From: Vibrio fluvialis
GTDB lineage: Bacteria > Pseudomonadota > Gammaproteobacteria > Enterobacterales > Vibrionaceae
Direction of reading: 5' to 3'
DNA length: 64,000 nt
Assembly (NCBI RefSeq): GCF_900460245.1
Contig: NZ_UHIP01000002.1
Span: forward strand, 1,550,001 to 1,614,000
The notes under the pieces were generated by a model, which saw nothing but the letters and a program-made list of their open reading frames with translations, searched no databases and was not told where the DNA came from. Position 1 is the stretch's first letter, and the number at the start of each line of letters is the position of its first letter. A program made the position numbers and the translations under genes. Shown piece by piece: positions 33,110-41,294 of the stretch.

Positions 33110-33562
33110 TTACTCACTCAGCGTGTGCAGTTTTTCCTGATCGAGATATTTCTCGAACGCACCCATGTAGCTTTGTACGTTCTGATCGCCCATCAGTTCA
33201 GAGAATGCGACCTCGCCAACCACACTGAACGCCTGTTGAATCGCTGCCGGACCATATTCGCTGTAGGCAAGCTTAGTCTGTTCATAACAATCTTGCGCCA
33301 GCAAGCGGGTCACCAGTTTGCCCATATACTGGCTCGACTGATCTTTATCGCCCGCAGTGACATTAGCGTAGGATTTGATCTCATAATGAGATGCCATGGC
33401 GAAGAACACCCATTTCGCCAATTCTTTACGCTCACGCCCATTCATTGAATCGGTCAAACAGCTTTGTAGCTTACCCACCGAATTGCTCTCCTGAGCGAAT
33501 GCAGGCAGCGCATTCATGCTCATTAACGTAATCAAACCTAGCGTTACTGACTTTTTCATCAT
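33110..33562 (-). CDS. Secreted hypothetical protein (Vibrio type)
   Basis: About 150 residues. A signal peptide, KKSVTLGLITLMSMNALPAF, is cleaved near AFA-QES. The mature part is helical with two Cys (LQSCLTDSMNG and AQDCYEQTKL) that could pair in the periplasm. Two adjacent ATGs (33562, 33559) both fit the AAGGTCAGG ahead. I do not recognise a characterised family. The DUF924 gene lies 45 bases upstream. Confidence 0.8.
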   Translation of the reverse strand: MMKKSVTLGLITLMSMNALPAFAQESNSVGKLQSCLTDSMNGRERKELAKWVFFAMASHYEIKSYANVTAGDKDQSSQYMGKLVTRLLAQDCYEQTKLAYSEYGPAAIQQAFSVVGEVAFSELMGDQNVQSYMGAFEKYLDQEKLHTLSE

Positions 33563-33607
33563 CCTGACCTTACTTGTTTAAGAAACTTGTCGTTGTGAAC
33601 TGGTTGA

Positions 33608-34144
33608 CTAGAACGCAGAGTTTGGCAGCTTGAGAAATTCCAGCTCCTCTGCGGTCGATTGCCGGCCTAAAATCGCATTGCGATGCGGATAGCGACCAAA
33701 GCGTTCAATGATCGCTTTATGTTGCATTTCAAAATCAAGATTCACTTGCTCGCCAAGCTCGCTATAGAGATCCATGGCGGCGGCATGAATCAAACGCGAT
33801 TCGCTGTGCATGAATGGCAGGTAAAGGAACACCTGCTCACTTTTAGTCAGTTGCTTGTGAAAGCCCTTTTCAATCGCAAACTGCGCAAGCGTCAGCGCCT
33901 GCGGATCCTGTGCAAACGCTTTGGGCGTATCGCGAAAAATATTACGCGAGAACTGATCGAGCACGATGACTTCAGCCAACGCACCTTGCGGGCATTGTCG
34001 CCAATGAAACAGCTCGCCTTTTACCGCTTGCTCATGCAACGGTGTAAAACGGTCACGAATTTGATCGTCGAGCGAAACATCCTTTTTCCACCACATCTCA
34101 GGGGTCAGCTCGTTGAACCAGAAAGTCAGAACACTTTGATACAT
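33608..34144 (-). CDS. DUF924-family protein
   Basis: 178 residues. The hallmark LTFWFNELTPEMWWKKD at the N-terminus, VIVLDQFSRNIFRDTPKAFA in the middle and FLYLPFMHSES further on identify DUF924, a helical (TPR-like) cytoplasmic family of unknown function. It ends with the expected NAILGRQSTAEELEFLK. GAGGAGCGTGGC precedes the ATG. Confidence 0.93.
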   Translation of the reverse strand: MYQSVLTFWFNELTPEMWWKKDVSLDDQIRDRFTPLHEQAVKGELFHWRQCPQGALAEVIVLDQFSRNIFRDTPKAFAQDPQALTLAQFAIEKGFHKQLTKSEQVFLYLPFMHSESRLIHAAAMDLYSELGEQVNLDFEMQHKAIIERFGRYPHRNAILGRQSTAEELEFLKLPNSAF

Positions 34145-34226
34145 GCCACGCTCCTCAAGGTTGAATTAAAAGTATATACGCTGACAACTTATTACTACTG
34201 AAGAAAAAGAGAGTGACCTGCCGTTG

Positions 34227-34697
34227 TCACGACAGGTCAAGCTGCATAATGTGTTGCGGCCCTGCTGCACCACCGAGATACAACTCACCAGTGTCTTCGA
34301 ATCCGCCGCCAAGATAGCAGTGGCGCGCACCGGGGTTTTTACAATTCACCGTGAGATAAATGCGATGAAACTGAGGATAAAGGCGCTGCAAATACTCTTT
34401 CAGTAACCGGGCCGCCTGTTTACCATATCCATTCCCCTGCGCTTGTTGAGAGACAAAGAAAGCTCGCAAACCGAGATGATGGCTACCAGCAAAATCGTAT
34501 TGTTGACTATAGAGGGTATCGATGAGAAAAAAGCCCACCACTTGGCCATCCGCCAACATCAGGTGCGGATGAATTTTGTCATCGATGTTGACCAGAATTT
34601 CGTCAATCGTACCGACAAACTTCACTTGTTCATCGGCCACATGAAGTTCTGCAACCTGAGTGAGATGTTGCGGTTGCATCGGTTGAAGAGTCAGCAC
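34227..34697 (-). CDS. GNAT-family N-acetyltransferase (GTG start)
   Basis: 156 residues from the GTG at 34697 with AAAGGA ten bases ahead. The acetyl-CoA loop is LRAFFVSQQAQGNGYGKQAA and the distal region has LTVNCKNPGARHCYLGGGFE. The sequence resembles spermidine-type or RimI-like small GNATs. Substrate unknown. Confidence 0.88.
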   Translation of the reverse strand: MLTLQPMQPQHLTQVAELHVADEQVKFVGTIDEILVNIDDKIHPHLMLADGQVVGFFLIDTLYSQQYDFAGSHHLGLRAFFVSQQAQGNGYGKQAARLLKEYLQRLYPQFHRIYLTVNCKNPGARHCYLGGGFEDTGELYLGGAAGPQHIMQLDLS

Positions 34698-34759
34698 GTT
34701 AGAGTCCTTTCACTATGAATCACAATGAATACTCTAACGTAAACAGAAAGTTAAAATAA

Positions 34760-34794
34760 CCCCGGTGGCTCACGGTTCACGCAAGTGACCGGGG
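34760..34794 (-). terminator. Possible terminator of the membrane-protein gene at 34806
   Basis: Arms CCCCGGT / ACCGGGG around a 21-base interior that can itself pair weakly. The minus strand continues TTATTTTAAC. It lies 11 bases after the stop at 34806. Confidence 0.5.
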
Positions 34795-34805
34795 AGAAAG
34801 CCACA

Positions 34806-35180
34806 TCAGGCTGATTTTGAACGAATAAACAGGACTTTCATCAGAACCATTCCCACCAGCACCAGAATGGAAGAAAGTGCCAGAATCGGGTCCAACACTT
34901 CCATGGCAATAAACTGGCCGTAAAGCAGGAATAAGCCAACAACCATGATCAAGACACCTACTTGATGGATCCAAAACTGCACTTTTGCCAGCGAAGTGTC
35001 GCCGTTGGTTAGCCACAACTTGTGGCATAAGCCATAAATGAACGACACCACAAACCCTGCCAGCATAATGTGAGCATGAGTGACTAACTGACCGTGATTG
35101 TGCGAAGCAGCCATGTAAATACCCAACAGCATCCCCAAAATCGCGTAACCCAAACTGCTTGTAACGAATTTCTTATCCAT
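34806..35180 (-). CDS. Small membrane protein resembling a heme-copper oxidase subunit I fragment
   Basis: 124 residues from the ATG at 35180 (GGGGAGATCGAGC upstream; earlier in-frame codons lie in the leader). Four membrane helices are visible. The stretch LVTHAHIMLAGFVVSFIYGL and a following HKLW resemble the His-containing helices of oxidase subunit I and NnrS-like proteins. Homologues in Vibrio carry cytochrome-oxidase-like names, but the full catalytic ligand set is absent. It may bind heme; this is a guess from the His pattern. Confidence 0.75.
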   Translation of the reverse strand: MDKKFVTSSLGYAILGMLLGIYMAASHNHGQLVTHAHIMLAGFVVSFIYGLCHKLWLTNGDTSLAKVQFWIHQVGVLIMVVGLFLLYGQFIAMEVLDPILALSSILVLVGMVLMKVLFIRSKSA

Positions 35181-35338
35181 GCTCGATCTCCCCACCGAGA
35201 CAAAAGACTCAGGTGCGAAGCTCGCATGACGACGATGATTTTGTTTTTCGGTTCGCACCCACCTCGATAACACTAGACCTTACACCGTCAGATTACCAAA
35301 CTGCATACGCTTTAAGCAGTGATGTGCATATTTAAAAA

Positions 35339-35953
35339 TCAGCGAGTTGCCGATTTTTGCAACACAACACCCAATCTTCCTTTGTCTCTGCCGCCATCCG
35401 GTTCGTTGACCAGTTCATGGCGCAGAATCCGAAAACCCATTTCCCGGCAATGGCGCAGCAACACCGGAACCGGGAAAGCATCATAGAAGAATTCATGCCC
35501 TAACATGATATCGGTAAAAGGCGGCAGATCCGTATCGCTACCACCGCTCGACAAAATCACCACACCTTCGGGTTCCAAGGCTTCAAAGACTTTACCCAGC
35601 AAGGTCAGATGTTCATGGCGTGGCAGGTGGAACATACTGTCCCAGATAATGACGCCGTGATAATGACCTGCGGGCTCAAACGATTCGAGTTCACTCTGAA
35701 TCCATTCCTGTTGTGGCATAGCTCTTCGAGCAAGGCTTAACAGCCGCTCAGAACGATCAACGCCCGTCAGGGTAAAGCTGCGCTCAGTCATCATTGCCGC
35801 AATGGGAATACCATGACCACACCCCAAGTCTAATACTCGGCCTTGGGGCGGGATGTAACAGCGAAACAGTTCAAACAGCGCAAGGTCAGGCGCAGGTAAA
35901 TGCGTGCGAAGCCGATTCCAATCCTCGGCAATGGCATCATAGTCCGTTTTCAT
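35339..35953 (-). CDS. Class I SAM-dependent methyltransferase
   Basis: 204 residues. SAM motif I is GRVLDLGCGHGIPIAAMM (about 38-55), with LTGVDRSERLL as the acidic strand, YHGVIIWDSMFHLPR as motif IV and EPEGVVILSSGGSD later. It belongs to the broad methyltransferase-11/25 type; the acceptor is unknown. CGGAGGAGCC precedes the ATG. The next gene upstream (GNAT) lies 12 bases away, so they should be co-transcribed. Confidence 0.9.
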   Translation of the reverse strand: MKTDYDAIAEDWNRLRTHLPAPDLALFELFRCYIPPQGRVLDLGCGHGIPIAAMMTERSFTLTGVDRSERLLSLARRAMPQQEWIQSELESFEPAGHYHGVIIWDSMFHLPRHEHLTLLGKVFEALEPEGVVILSSGGSDTDLPPFTDIMLGHEFFYDAFPVPVLLRHCREMGFRILRHELVNEPDGGRDKGRLGVVLQKSATR

Positions 35954-35965
35954 GGCTCCTCCGGA

Positions 35966-36379
35966 TTATTTGAGTTCCTCGGCCGACAGCATCGTCCACG
36001 CGCTGCCATGTTGGGTGAAGCCAATCTTCGGGTAATAATCCACCGCTTGCGGCGCAGCCAGCAGAATGACTCGGCAACCAGGTTTAAGCGCAGCGAAAGT
36101 ATGTCGAATGAGCCCTTTGCCAATACCCTGAGCCTGAACCTGTTCAGAAACTGCCAGGTCAGACAGATAGCAGCAATAACAGAAATCTGTTACCGAACGA
36201 GCAACGCCCACCAACCTGTCACCCATCCAGGCGGTCACGAGTAAATCACAGTGGTTCAGCATACCTTCAATACACTCGCGATCTTCCATTGGCCGGCGAG
36301 GGCCCAACGATGTTTCATTCAGCAGCGTGATGAATTGATCAACGCTGATTTGACGTTCGGAAAAGTATTCCACCTGCAT
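35966..36379 (-). CDS. GNAT-family N-acetyltransferase
   Basis: 137 residues. The acetyl-CoA loop is SDLAVSEQVQAQGIGKGLIR (about 74-93), and the end has ILLAAPQAVDYYPKIGFTQH. The form with YYPKIGF is that of YjgM/YpeA-like GNATs, whose substrates are unknown. CAGGGAGTGACGC precedes the ATG. It is the first gene of a GNAT-methyltransferase pair. Confidence 0.9.
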   Translation of the reverse strand: MQVEYFSERQISVDQFITLLNETSLGPRRPMEDRECIEGMLNHCDLLVTAWMGDRLVGVARSVTDFCYCCYLSDLAVSEQVQAQGIGKGLIRHTFAALKPGCRVILLAAPQAVDYYPKIGFTQHGSAWTMLSAEELK

Positions 36380-36571
36380 GCGTCACTCCCTGTGATAACT
36401 GTTTAATGTCAGACGGTTACCAACATAACGCTGCTTTAAGCAGCGTACAACCTGCGAAAGCAGAAATATCTCAATATCCCCAAGGTTTCTCTGTTTTTAG
36501 ATCGCCCATTTGGGACTAGACTGTGGATAGAGTCTTATCCCATTCACTCCTATCCAAATTAAGGAATCATC

Positions 36572-37045
36572 ATGATCGAACAAGGACAACACCTGCCAGA
36601 AGGTACACTGAGCCAGCTAACGAAAGACGGTATGGTTAACCACAACGTTAAAGAACTGTTTGCCGGCAAAAAAGTGGTACTGTTTGCTGTACCAGGTGCC
36701 TTCACGCCAACCTGTTCAGAAGCACACCTACCAGGTTACGTCGTTCAAGCAGACAAACTGAAAGAAAAAGGCGTCGACATCATCGCCTGTGTTGCGGTAA
36801 ACGATGCATTCGTCATGAAAGCTTGGGGCGAAGCGCAAAACGCATCTGAACTGATGATGCTGGCAGACGGCGATGCAAGTTTCACGAAAGCACTGGGTCT
36901 GGAAATGGACACCGCTGGCTTTGGCGGCGTACGCTCACAACGTTACGCGATGATCATTGAAGACGGCGTTGTGACGACTCTGAACGTAGAAGCGCCAAAA
37001 TCGTTTGAAGTGAGCAAAGTTGAAGCGATTCTAGAAGCGCTATAA
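36572..37045 (+). CDS. Peroxiredoxin, Prx5/AhpE-like type
   Basis: 157 residues. The peroxidatic Cys48 is in VPGAFTPTCSEAHLPG, with the catalytic Thr and Pro in place. A second Cys73 (DIIACVAVND) occupies the spot usual in Prx5 proteins. There is no fused glutaredoxin domain, unlike the Haemophilus/Vibrio hybrid Prx5, so reduction must come from a separate thiol donor. It removes H2O2 and organic peroxides in the cytoplasm. It stands alone on the plus strand, with a good SD (AAGGAA) and a strong terminator. Confidence 0.95.
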   Translation: MIEQGQHLPEGTLSQLTKDGMVNHNVKELFAGKKVVLFAVPGAFTPTCSEAHLPGYVVQADKLKEKGVDIIACVAVNDAFVMKAWGEAQNASELMMLADGDASFTKALGLEMDTAGFGGVRSQRYAMIIEDGVVTTLNVEAPKSFEVSKVEAILEAL

Positions 37046-37060
37046 TCATTGCAGATAAGA

Positions 37061-37087
37061 AAAACGGAAGGCTTGGCCTTCCGTTTT
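37061..37087 (+). terminator. Rho-independent terminator of the peroxiredoxin gene
   Basis: Twelve-base stem AAAACGGAAGGC / GCCTTCCGTTTT with a TTG loop and seven T; it can also serve the convergent EamA gene. Confidence 0.93.
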
Positions 37088-37097
37088 TTTGTTTGTG

Positions 37098-38003
37098 TTA
37101 TTCCGACTTACTGAGCGCAGCCTTCGGAGCACGCCGGGCAAGCATTTTTATCACCATGCCGCCGAGTACCGATACCGATAATCCGCATAAAATCAGAACC
37201 GCTCCCATCACTTCCAAGTGACTCATGGTTTCATCCAGCAACAAGCTGGAACTTACCATCCCCACCACCGGGATCAACAGCGCAAAAGGTGTCACCGATG
37301 CGGACGGGTAATGATTCAACAGCCAACCCCAGATGGCGAACGCCACCAAAGTAGAAATGTAACCAACGTAAATCACTGACCACCAGGCCTGCACACTGGT
37401 CGCAGCCAGTACTGCCAGCGGGTCACGAGTTTCGACCAGATACGAGATAGCAAACAGCGGTAGTGGCGGAACCAAACTCGCCCAAACCATGAAATGCAGC
37501 AGATTGACGTTTTTAATCCGTTTCATGATCAGGTTGGAAATCGACCAGAACAAGGCCGCGCATAAAATCAGTGTCACGCCAGTCAGTGTTACGTTGCCGT
37601 TAGCGGTAAAGAAAAACAGGCTAAAACCGATCGCCGCGATCGCAATCCCGAAAAACTGTGCTTTGGTGATCTTTTCTTTAAGTAACAGCACACTGAGAAG
37701 CACAGTGAAAATCACCTGCGCTTGAAGCAGCAGCGATGAGATACCCGCTGAGGCATCACTTTTCATCGCGACGAACAGGAAGCTGAATTTCAACACGCCG
37801 AGGAACACCCCTACACCAATGACATTCCATATCGACGTTTTCGGGAAGGGAATAAAAAACACGGCCGGAATCGCGACAATCAAGAATCGCAATCCTGAAA
37901 ACATGATGGGCGGTAATTCTTCAAGGCCAAATTTGATGACCGAGAAATTCAGTCCCCAAATCAACACCACCAGCAATGATCCCAATACACTTCGAATATC
38001 CAT
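37098..38003 (-). CDS. EamA-family (drug/metabolite superfamily) transporter
   Basis: 301 residues from the ATG at 38003 (AAGGA nine bases ahead; a GTG seven codons upstream is possible). Ten membrane helices form two EamA repeats. The wording VIKFGLEELPPIMFSGLRFL and FLFVAMKSDASAGISSLLLQ is close to the O-acetylserine/cysteine exporter EamA of E. coli. It probably exports cysteine-pathway metabolites or another amino acid, which would fit the thiol-stress theme of the neighbourhood (inference). Confidence 0.9.
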   Translation of the reverse strand: MDIRSVLGSLLVVLIWGLNFSVIKFGLEELPPIMFSGLRFLIVAIPAVFFIPFPKTSIWNVIGVGVFLGVLKFSFLFVAMKSDASAGISSLLLQAQVIFTVLLSVLLLKEKITKAQFFGIAIAAIGFSLFFFTANGNVTLTGVTLILCAALFWSISNLIMKRIKNVNLLHFMVWASLVPPLPLFAISYLVETRDPLAVLAATSVQAWWSVIYVGYISTLVAFAIWGWLLNHYPSASVTPFALLIPVVGMVSSSLLLDETMSHLEVMGAVLILCGLSVSVLGGMVIKMLARRAPKAALSKSE

Positions 38004-38059
38004 TTCTGTCTGTTCCTTTGCCACTGACGATGGCGATTACTGTTTTGCTGACAAATATT

Positions 38060-38455
38060 TTAACGATCGGCAGGATGATTGACACCATCATTCGTGACAA
38101 CGTCACCCAAATCAAAAGGATTAACCCCTTCCAGACAACCAACGTTGTAACCATACTGATGGGGATTGGAGCGACGCTGATGATGCGTGTAAATACCACA
38201 AACCGAACAAAAATAGTGCTTCGCGGTTTGAGTATTGAACTGATAGAGACGCAGCGCTTCCTGCCCTTTCACAATGCGTATCGCATCCAGTGTCACCGAT
38301 GCCACAATGGCCCCTTTACGGCGACAAATAGAACAATCGCAACGGCGTGGATCCACAATGCCATCAGGCAAGCTGAGTTCCAACTCGACAGCGCCGCAAT
38401 GGCAGGTTGCACGATGTTTTTCCCGAATAACCGTTGGGCCGACTTGTTTGATCAT
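38060..38455 (-). CDS. GFA/CENP-V-family zinc protein
   Basis: 131 residues from the ATG at 38455 (AAAGGAAGGAAAT ahead). The zinc-binding cysteines are arranged as TCHCGAVELELS, CDCSICRRKGA and FCSVCGIYTHH. The name-giving enzyme helps glutathione react with formaldehyde, though most members have unproved functions. It lies just downstream of the CMD gene of the MerR pair, with about 45 bases between, in the same direction. That would fit an aldehyde-response unit. A second GFA protein is at 39907. Confidence 0.9.
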   Translation of the reverse strand: MIKQVGPTVIREKHRATCHCGAVELELSLPDGIVDPRRCDCSICRRKGAIVASVTLDAIRIVKGQEALRLYQFNTQTAKHYFCSVCGIYTHHQRRSNPHQYGYNVGCLEGVNPFDLGDVVTNDGVNHPADR

Positions 38456-38501
38456 ATTTCCTTCCTTTGAATGATGGCTGTGCTGCTCGCGTGTACATGG
38501 G

Positions 38502-38873
38502 TTATCGTTCCGCCAGCACCTCTTTAAAGGCAAACATCCCGTTCAATGCTGCGGGAAACCCGGCATAAACCGACATTTGCAGTATCACTTCCTTAAGTTC
38601 ATCTTCAGTGCAACCGACATTGAGTGCGGCGTTAAGATGCACTTTTAACTGTGGTGTGCAATTGCCCAAAGCAGTCAGCGCCGCGACGGTGGCAATTTCA
38701 CGCGACTTAAGATCCAGCCCTTCCCGGCTGTAGATGTCGCCAAACGGGTATTCCACCGTAAAGCGCGCCAAATCAGGACAGATACCCTGCAGGCTTTCCA
38801 TCACTTTCTGACCCGCGTCACCATCGATTTCATTGAGTTTGGCCAGGCCGGCCGTAAAACGAGAGTGTGTCAT
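38502..38873 (-). CDS. Carboxymuconolactone-decarboxylase (CMD)-family protein
   Basis: 123 residues. A helical CMD fold with LKSREIATVAALTALGNCTP and QLKVHLNAALNVGCTEDELK (about 76-95), where AhpD-type members carry CxxC; only single Cys occur here, so the AhpD redox site is not present. Family roles include gamma-carboxymuconolactone decarboxylation and peroxide or aldehyde stress. It is preceded by a MerR-type promoter with a 19-base spacer and by the MerR gene itself. Bacillus AdhR (MerR family) likewise controls a CMD protein under aldehyde stress. Confidence 0.9.
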   Translation of the reverse strand: MTHSRFTAGLAKLNEIDGDAGQKVMESLQGICPDLARFTVEYPFGDIYSREGLDLKSREIATVAALTALGNCTPQLKVHLNAALNVGCTEDELKEVILQMSVYAGFPAALNGMFAFKEVLAER

Positions 38874-38902
38874 TTCGATTCTCCTGTTAAATGAACAAAA
38901 GA

Positions 38903-38933
38903 ACCTTACAAGTTAGAGTGCACTCTAAGTCAA
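38903..38933 (-). promoter_or_regulatory. MerR-type promoter with 19-base spacer and palindromic operator
   Basis: On the minus strand, TTGACT (38933-38928) and TAAGGT (38908-38903) are separated by 19 bases. The spacer region contains the perfect 16-base palindrome TTAGAGTGCACTCTAA (38913-38928). Overlong spacers with a central dyad are the hallmark of promoters that MerR proteins untwist. It overlaps the stop codon of the MerR gene and drives the CMD gene. Confidence 0.82.
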
Positions 38934-39286
38934 TGGATTTCCTGCGCTTTATACCATTCGATTTTTCTGTCCAGCGCTTGGAGATGGCTCAGTTGAGTGT
39001 CCAGATGGGCTTTGAGTTGTTTTCGATGTTCTTCAAGCAGTTGCTGACGTTCCGAATGACTTACTGTGCCACAAGCTCGTAGCTCTGCATACTGCAAAAT
39101 GTCACCCAGTGGCATTCCGGTCTCTTTTAAACGGACAATAAACCGTACCCAGTCGACTTCTTTACTGGTGTAAACACGGCGTCCGCTCGGTGTCCGCTGG
39201 ACATTTTTCAGCAGGCCTATTTTTTCGTAATAGCGCAGTGTATAGGTACTCAACCCGGTGAGTTCGGAAAATGCTTTGATATTCAT
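38930..39286 (-). CDS. MerR-family transcriptional regulator (AdhR/NmlR-like)
   Basis: 118 residues from the ATG at 39286 (GAGG five bases ahead; the longer frame runs back into the GNAT gene). The helix-turn-helix is FSELTGLSTYTLRYYEKIGL (6-25), then a wing with TPSGRRVYT and a coiled dimerisation helix ending QALDRKIEWYKAQEIH. Cys72 is the only cysteine, in ELRACGTVSH. Metal-binding tails are missing, so an electrophile or oxidant signal is likelier than a metal. Its promoter target lies directly behind its stop. Confidence 0.92.
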   Translation of the reverse strand: MNIKAFSELTGLSTYTLRYYEKIGLLKNVQRTPSGRRVYTSKEVDWVRFIVRLKETGMPLGDILQYAELRACGTVSHSERQQLLEEHRKQLKAHLDTQLSHLQALDRKIEWYKAQEIH

Positions 39287-39306
39287 TGAAACCTCGCTGA
39301 ATCGAT

Positions 39307-39903
39307 CTAACTGGCCGTGAGCCATTGTTCGCGGGTAATGTGGTAAAGGCAATGGCACTGTAGCGGATGGCCTTCGGGTAAGGCGGGATGAAGGAAATCT
39401 GCGTGACAGTTTTGCATACCCAATTTGCTCATCACTCGTTGCGATGGCTGATTAGTTAAAGCAGTGAATGCCAACACTTGCCTCAGGTCAAGCACAGCAA
39501 AGGCAAAGTGGAGTGCAGCCCTCGCGGCTTCGGTTGCGATGCCCTGCCCCCAGCAAGGTGAGGCCAGACGCCAGCCAATTTCGACACAAGGCGCAAATGG
39601 CAGAGCGCTGGTTTCTGCTTGCCGATGCAAACCGACAAAGCCGAGAAAATCGCCCGTTTCTTTGTACTCGACTGCCCAGAATCCCCAACCATTTTCGGCA
39701 ATCAAAGATTGAATTCGCTTCGCCAGAGCATCACTCTCAGCCTGACTCAAAACGGCAGGGAAATGTTTCATTACCAGGACATCAGCGTTGATCTTAGCGA
39801 AGGCAGGGAAATCACTGTCACGCCATTGACGAAGAATAAGGCGTTCCGTTTCGAGGCAGGCTATTCGGCCCGCCTCGTATGTTAACTGGGGATCAGGAGG
39901 CAT
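39307..39903 (-). CDS. GNAT-family N-acetyltransferase (RimJ/RimL type)
   Basis: 198 residues. It begins with ETERLILRQWRDSDFPAFAK, the usual RimJ/RimL opening, with IGWRLASPCWGQGIATEAAR as the acetyl-CoA loop (about 107-126) and AFTALTNQPSQRVMSKLGMQ after it. RimJ/L types modify protein N-termini or small amines. The SD is weak (TTGAG); the GFA gene ends three bases upstream, so translation is likely coupled. Confidence 0.9.
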   Translation of the reverse strand: MPPDPQLTYEAGRIACLETERLILRQWRDSDFPAFAKINADVLVMKHFPAVLSQAESDALAKRIQSLIAENGWGFWAVEYKETGDFLGFVGLHRQAETSALPFAPCVEIGWRLASPCWGQGIATEAARAALHFAFAVLDLRQVLAFTALTNQPSQRVMSKLGMQNCHADFLHPALPEGHPLQCHCLYHITREQWLTAS

Positions 39904-39906
39904 GAC

Positions 39907-40320
39907 TCAAGCTTGTTTGTCAAACGTTGGCACACCTTCCGGTAACACCACCCAACTCAGTTTTTCACTTATCCAGACGTGCGCCGAAGGTTCAAACAGC
40001 GTGTCGTCTTTTAAGCCTACAGGTTTAAGTTTGAGCTTGATGATCTCTGGTTGCGCAGGGTTGAACTGGTAAATACGGTTGCCACAGGTGCTGCAGGAAT
40101 AACCGTCATTCAAATTACCGCTGGCGGCAATACGTCCCCATTTGATCATTTCGCCGCTGAATTCAATCGCATCGGCGGGAATCATAGCAGTCACACTAAA
40201 CGGTGCCGTCGAAAGCTTCTGGCACTCCTGACAATGGCAGGCAATCACTTTTTTCGGCGCGGCGTGAAGTTTGTAGCTCACTTGGCCACACTGACATGAC
40301 GCTTCTATTGGGTAGTCCAT
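39907..40320 (-). CDS. GFA-family zinc protein
   Basis: 137 residues. Cys arrangement CQCGQVSYKL, ACHCQECQKLSTAPF and GYSCSTCGNRIYQF give the zinc sites of the glutathione-dependent formaldehyde-activating fold. It is longer than the GFA protein at 38060 and not closely similar to it. AGGAAAT precedes the ATG. Function beyond zinc binding is not predictable. Confidence 0.9.
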   Translation of the reverse strand: MDYPIEASCQCGQVSYKLHAAPKKVIACHCQECQKLSTAPFSVTAMIPADAIEFSGEMIKWGRIAASGNLNDGYSCSTCGNRIYQFNPAQPEIIKLKLKPVGLKDDTLFEPSAHVWISEKLSWVVLPEGVPTFDKQA

Positions 40321-40329
40321 ACATATTTC

Positions 40330-40461
40330 CTATAGGTAAGAGTAAAGCGCGGTATCGGTCATCGGGCATGCCGCCCAAGCACCAAAGAAAGTGAGTAGCA
40401 CGTCATCATCACCCACTCCGGATAAATGAGCGACGGCTAATTGGTAAAAATAATGTTTCAT
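40330..40461 (-). CDS. Possible 43-residue small protein upstream of the GFA gene
   Basis: ATG at 40461 to TAG at 40330. The product starts MKHYFYQLAVAHLSGVGDDD and has one hydrophobic stretch (VLLTFFGAWAACP). Its stop codon forms part of the SD of the GFA gene, which suggests leader-like coupling. It has no clear SD of its own, and I recognise no homologue. It may be chance. Confidence 0.3.
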   Translation of the reverse strand: MKHYFYQLAVAHLSGVGDDDVLLTFFGAWAACPMTDTALYSYL

Positions 40462-40536
40462 TTTTAACAGATGCACAACTCAATTTCTCGCCATATTTTA
40501 AAAAAGCAAATAATGATAATTATGTGAGGAAGTTCC

Positions 40537-40719
40537 ATGAAAGTAATGATTCAGTATACTCAAACCGGCATGTACAAAGATGAAGCCTGGGAATCACCAG
40601 CACTTCATATTAAAGGCCAGCTGCACGCTGTGTCGCCTTCGTATGCCGTTCAGCTTATCCAACGTAATCAGGCGTGCCTGTACACGGATGAGAACAACAA
40701 TCTCGTCATCAACTCATAA
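40537..40719 (+). CDS. Small hypothetical protein, 60 residues
   Basis: AGGAAG lies six bases before the ATG, and codon use looks genuine. The product MKVMIQYTQTGMYKDEAW... is soluble, has no signal peptide or helix-turn-helix and ends with ACLYTDENNNLVINS. I do not recognise a characterised family. It stands alone on the plus strand, followed by a strong terminator after about 165 bases. Confidence 0.7.
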   Translation: MKVMIQYTQTGMYKDEAWESPALHIKGQLHAVSPSYAVQLIQRNQACLYTDENNNLVINS

Positions 40720-40883
40720 TGATGAAGTGGGTTTGTTGCCTTTGGGGAATGATTGTAAATAACGATTAACAGAGTACACAGTTCTACGCTCAACGAGCTT
40801 GGTACTCTCTCAGGGAGTCCATGGTATCGGCGCTAAACCGGAACACACCAACAGGAGTAAGGTTTTCATGGATGATTCAATAG

Positions 40884-40913
40884 CAGCGACTCATTACACA
40901 ACATGAGTCGCTG
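40884..40913. terminator. Rho-independent terminator between 40537 and 40919 genes
   Basis: Eleven-base stem CAGCGACTCAT / ATGAGTCGCTG, 8-base loop, followed on the plus strand by six T. It ends plus-strand transcription from the small gene at 40537. Confidence 0.85.
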
Positions 40914-40918
40914 TTTTT

Positions 40919-41194
40919 TCAGGCTTCCGCACTGGTAGGGTCAATCACCGCATTCACCGGGTAGATTGCACTGACCGGAAACTCTCCCATCTCCGCATGC
41001 TTGCGAATCAGCGCTTCATCAGGCGCAATGTACACACAATACACTTTATCCGGCGTCACGTAGCTCTCAACCCACTGAATTTTCGGGCCTAAAACTTCCA
41101 ACACGTTACATGATTTCTGTGAAATCGCTCTGAGATCGTCCTGCGTCAGGCTACCCGCCCCCGCAAGATCCCGTTCAATAACATATTTAGGCAT
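40919..41194 (-). CDS. DUF4242 (SCO4226-like) protein
   Basis: 91 residues, beginning MPKYVIERDLAGAGSLTQDD and containing IQWVESYVTPDKVYCVYIAP, the core of DUF4242. A Streptomyces member binds nickel through a small ferredoxin-like fold; the role here is unknown. The His in LIRKHAEMGEFP is conserved in the family. CAGGAGGTAAGT is a strong SD. It is a single gene. Confidence 0.9.
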   Translation of the reverse strand: MPKYVIERDLAGAGSLTQDDLRAISQKSCNVLEVLGPKIQWVESYVTPDKVYCVYIAPDEALIRKHAEMGEFPVSAIYPVNAVIDPTSAEA

Positions 41195-41294
41195 ACTTAC
41201 CTCCTGTTTGTACCCGGTAAGTATAGACCAGCGATCCCTCGTTCATAAGTTGACAGACCAGTCACTGCAAGGCTTGAGCGCATAGTGGCATATT

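Noticed and set aside
28744..36379. Integron cassettes based on the mixture of GNAT, VOC and HAD genes
   Set aside because: Intergenic gaps are mostly 5-60 bases with ordinary ribosome-binding sites, and no palindromic attC-type element or integrase was seen.
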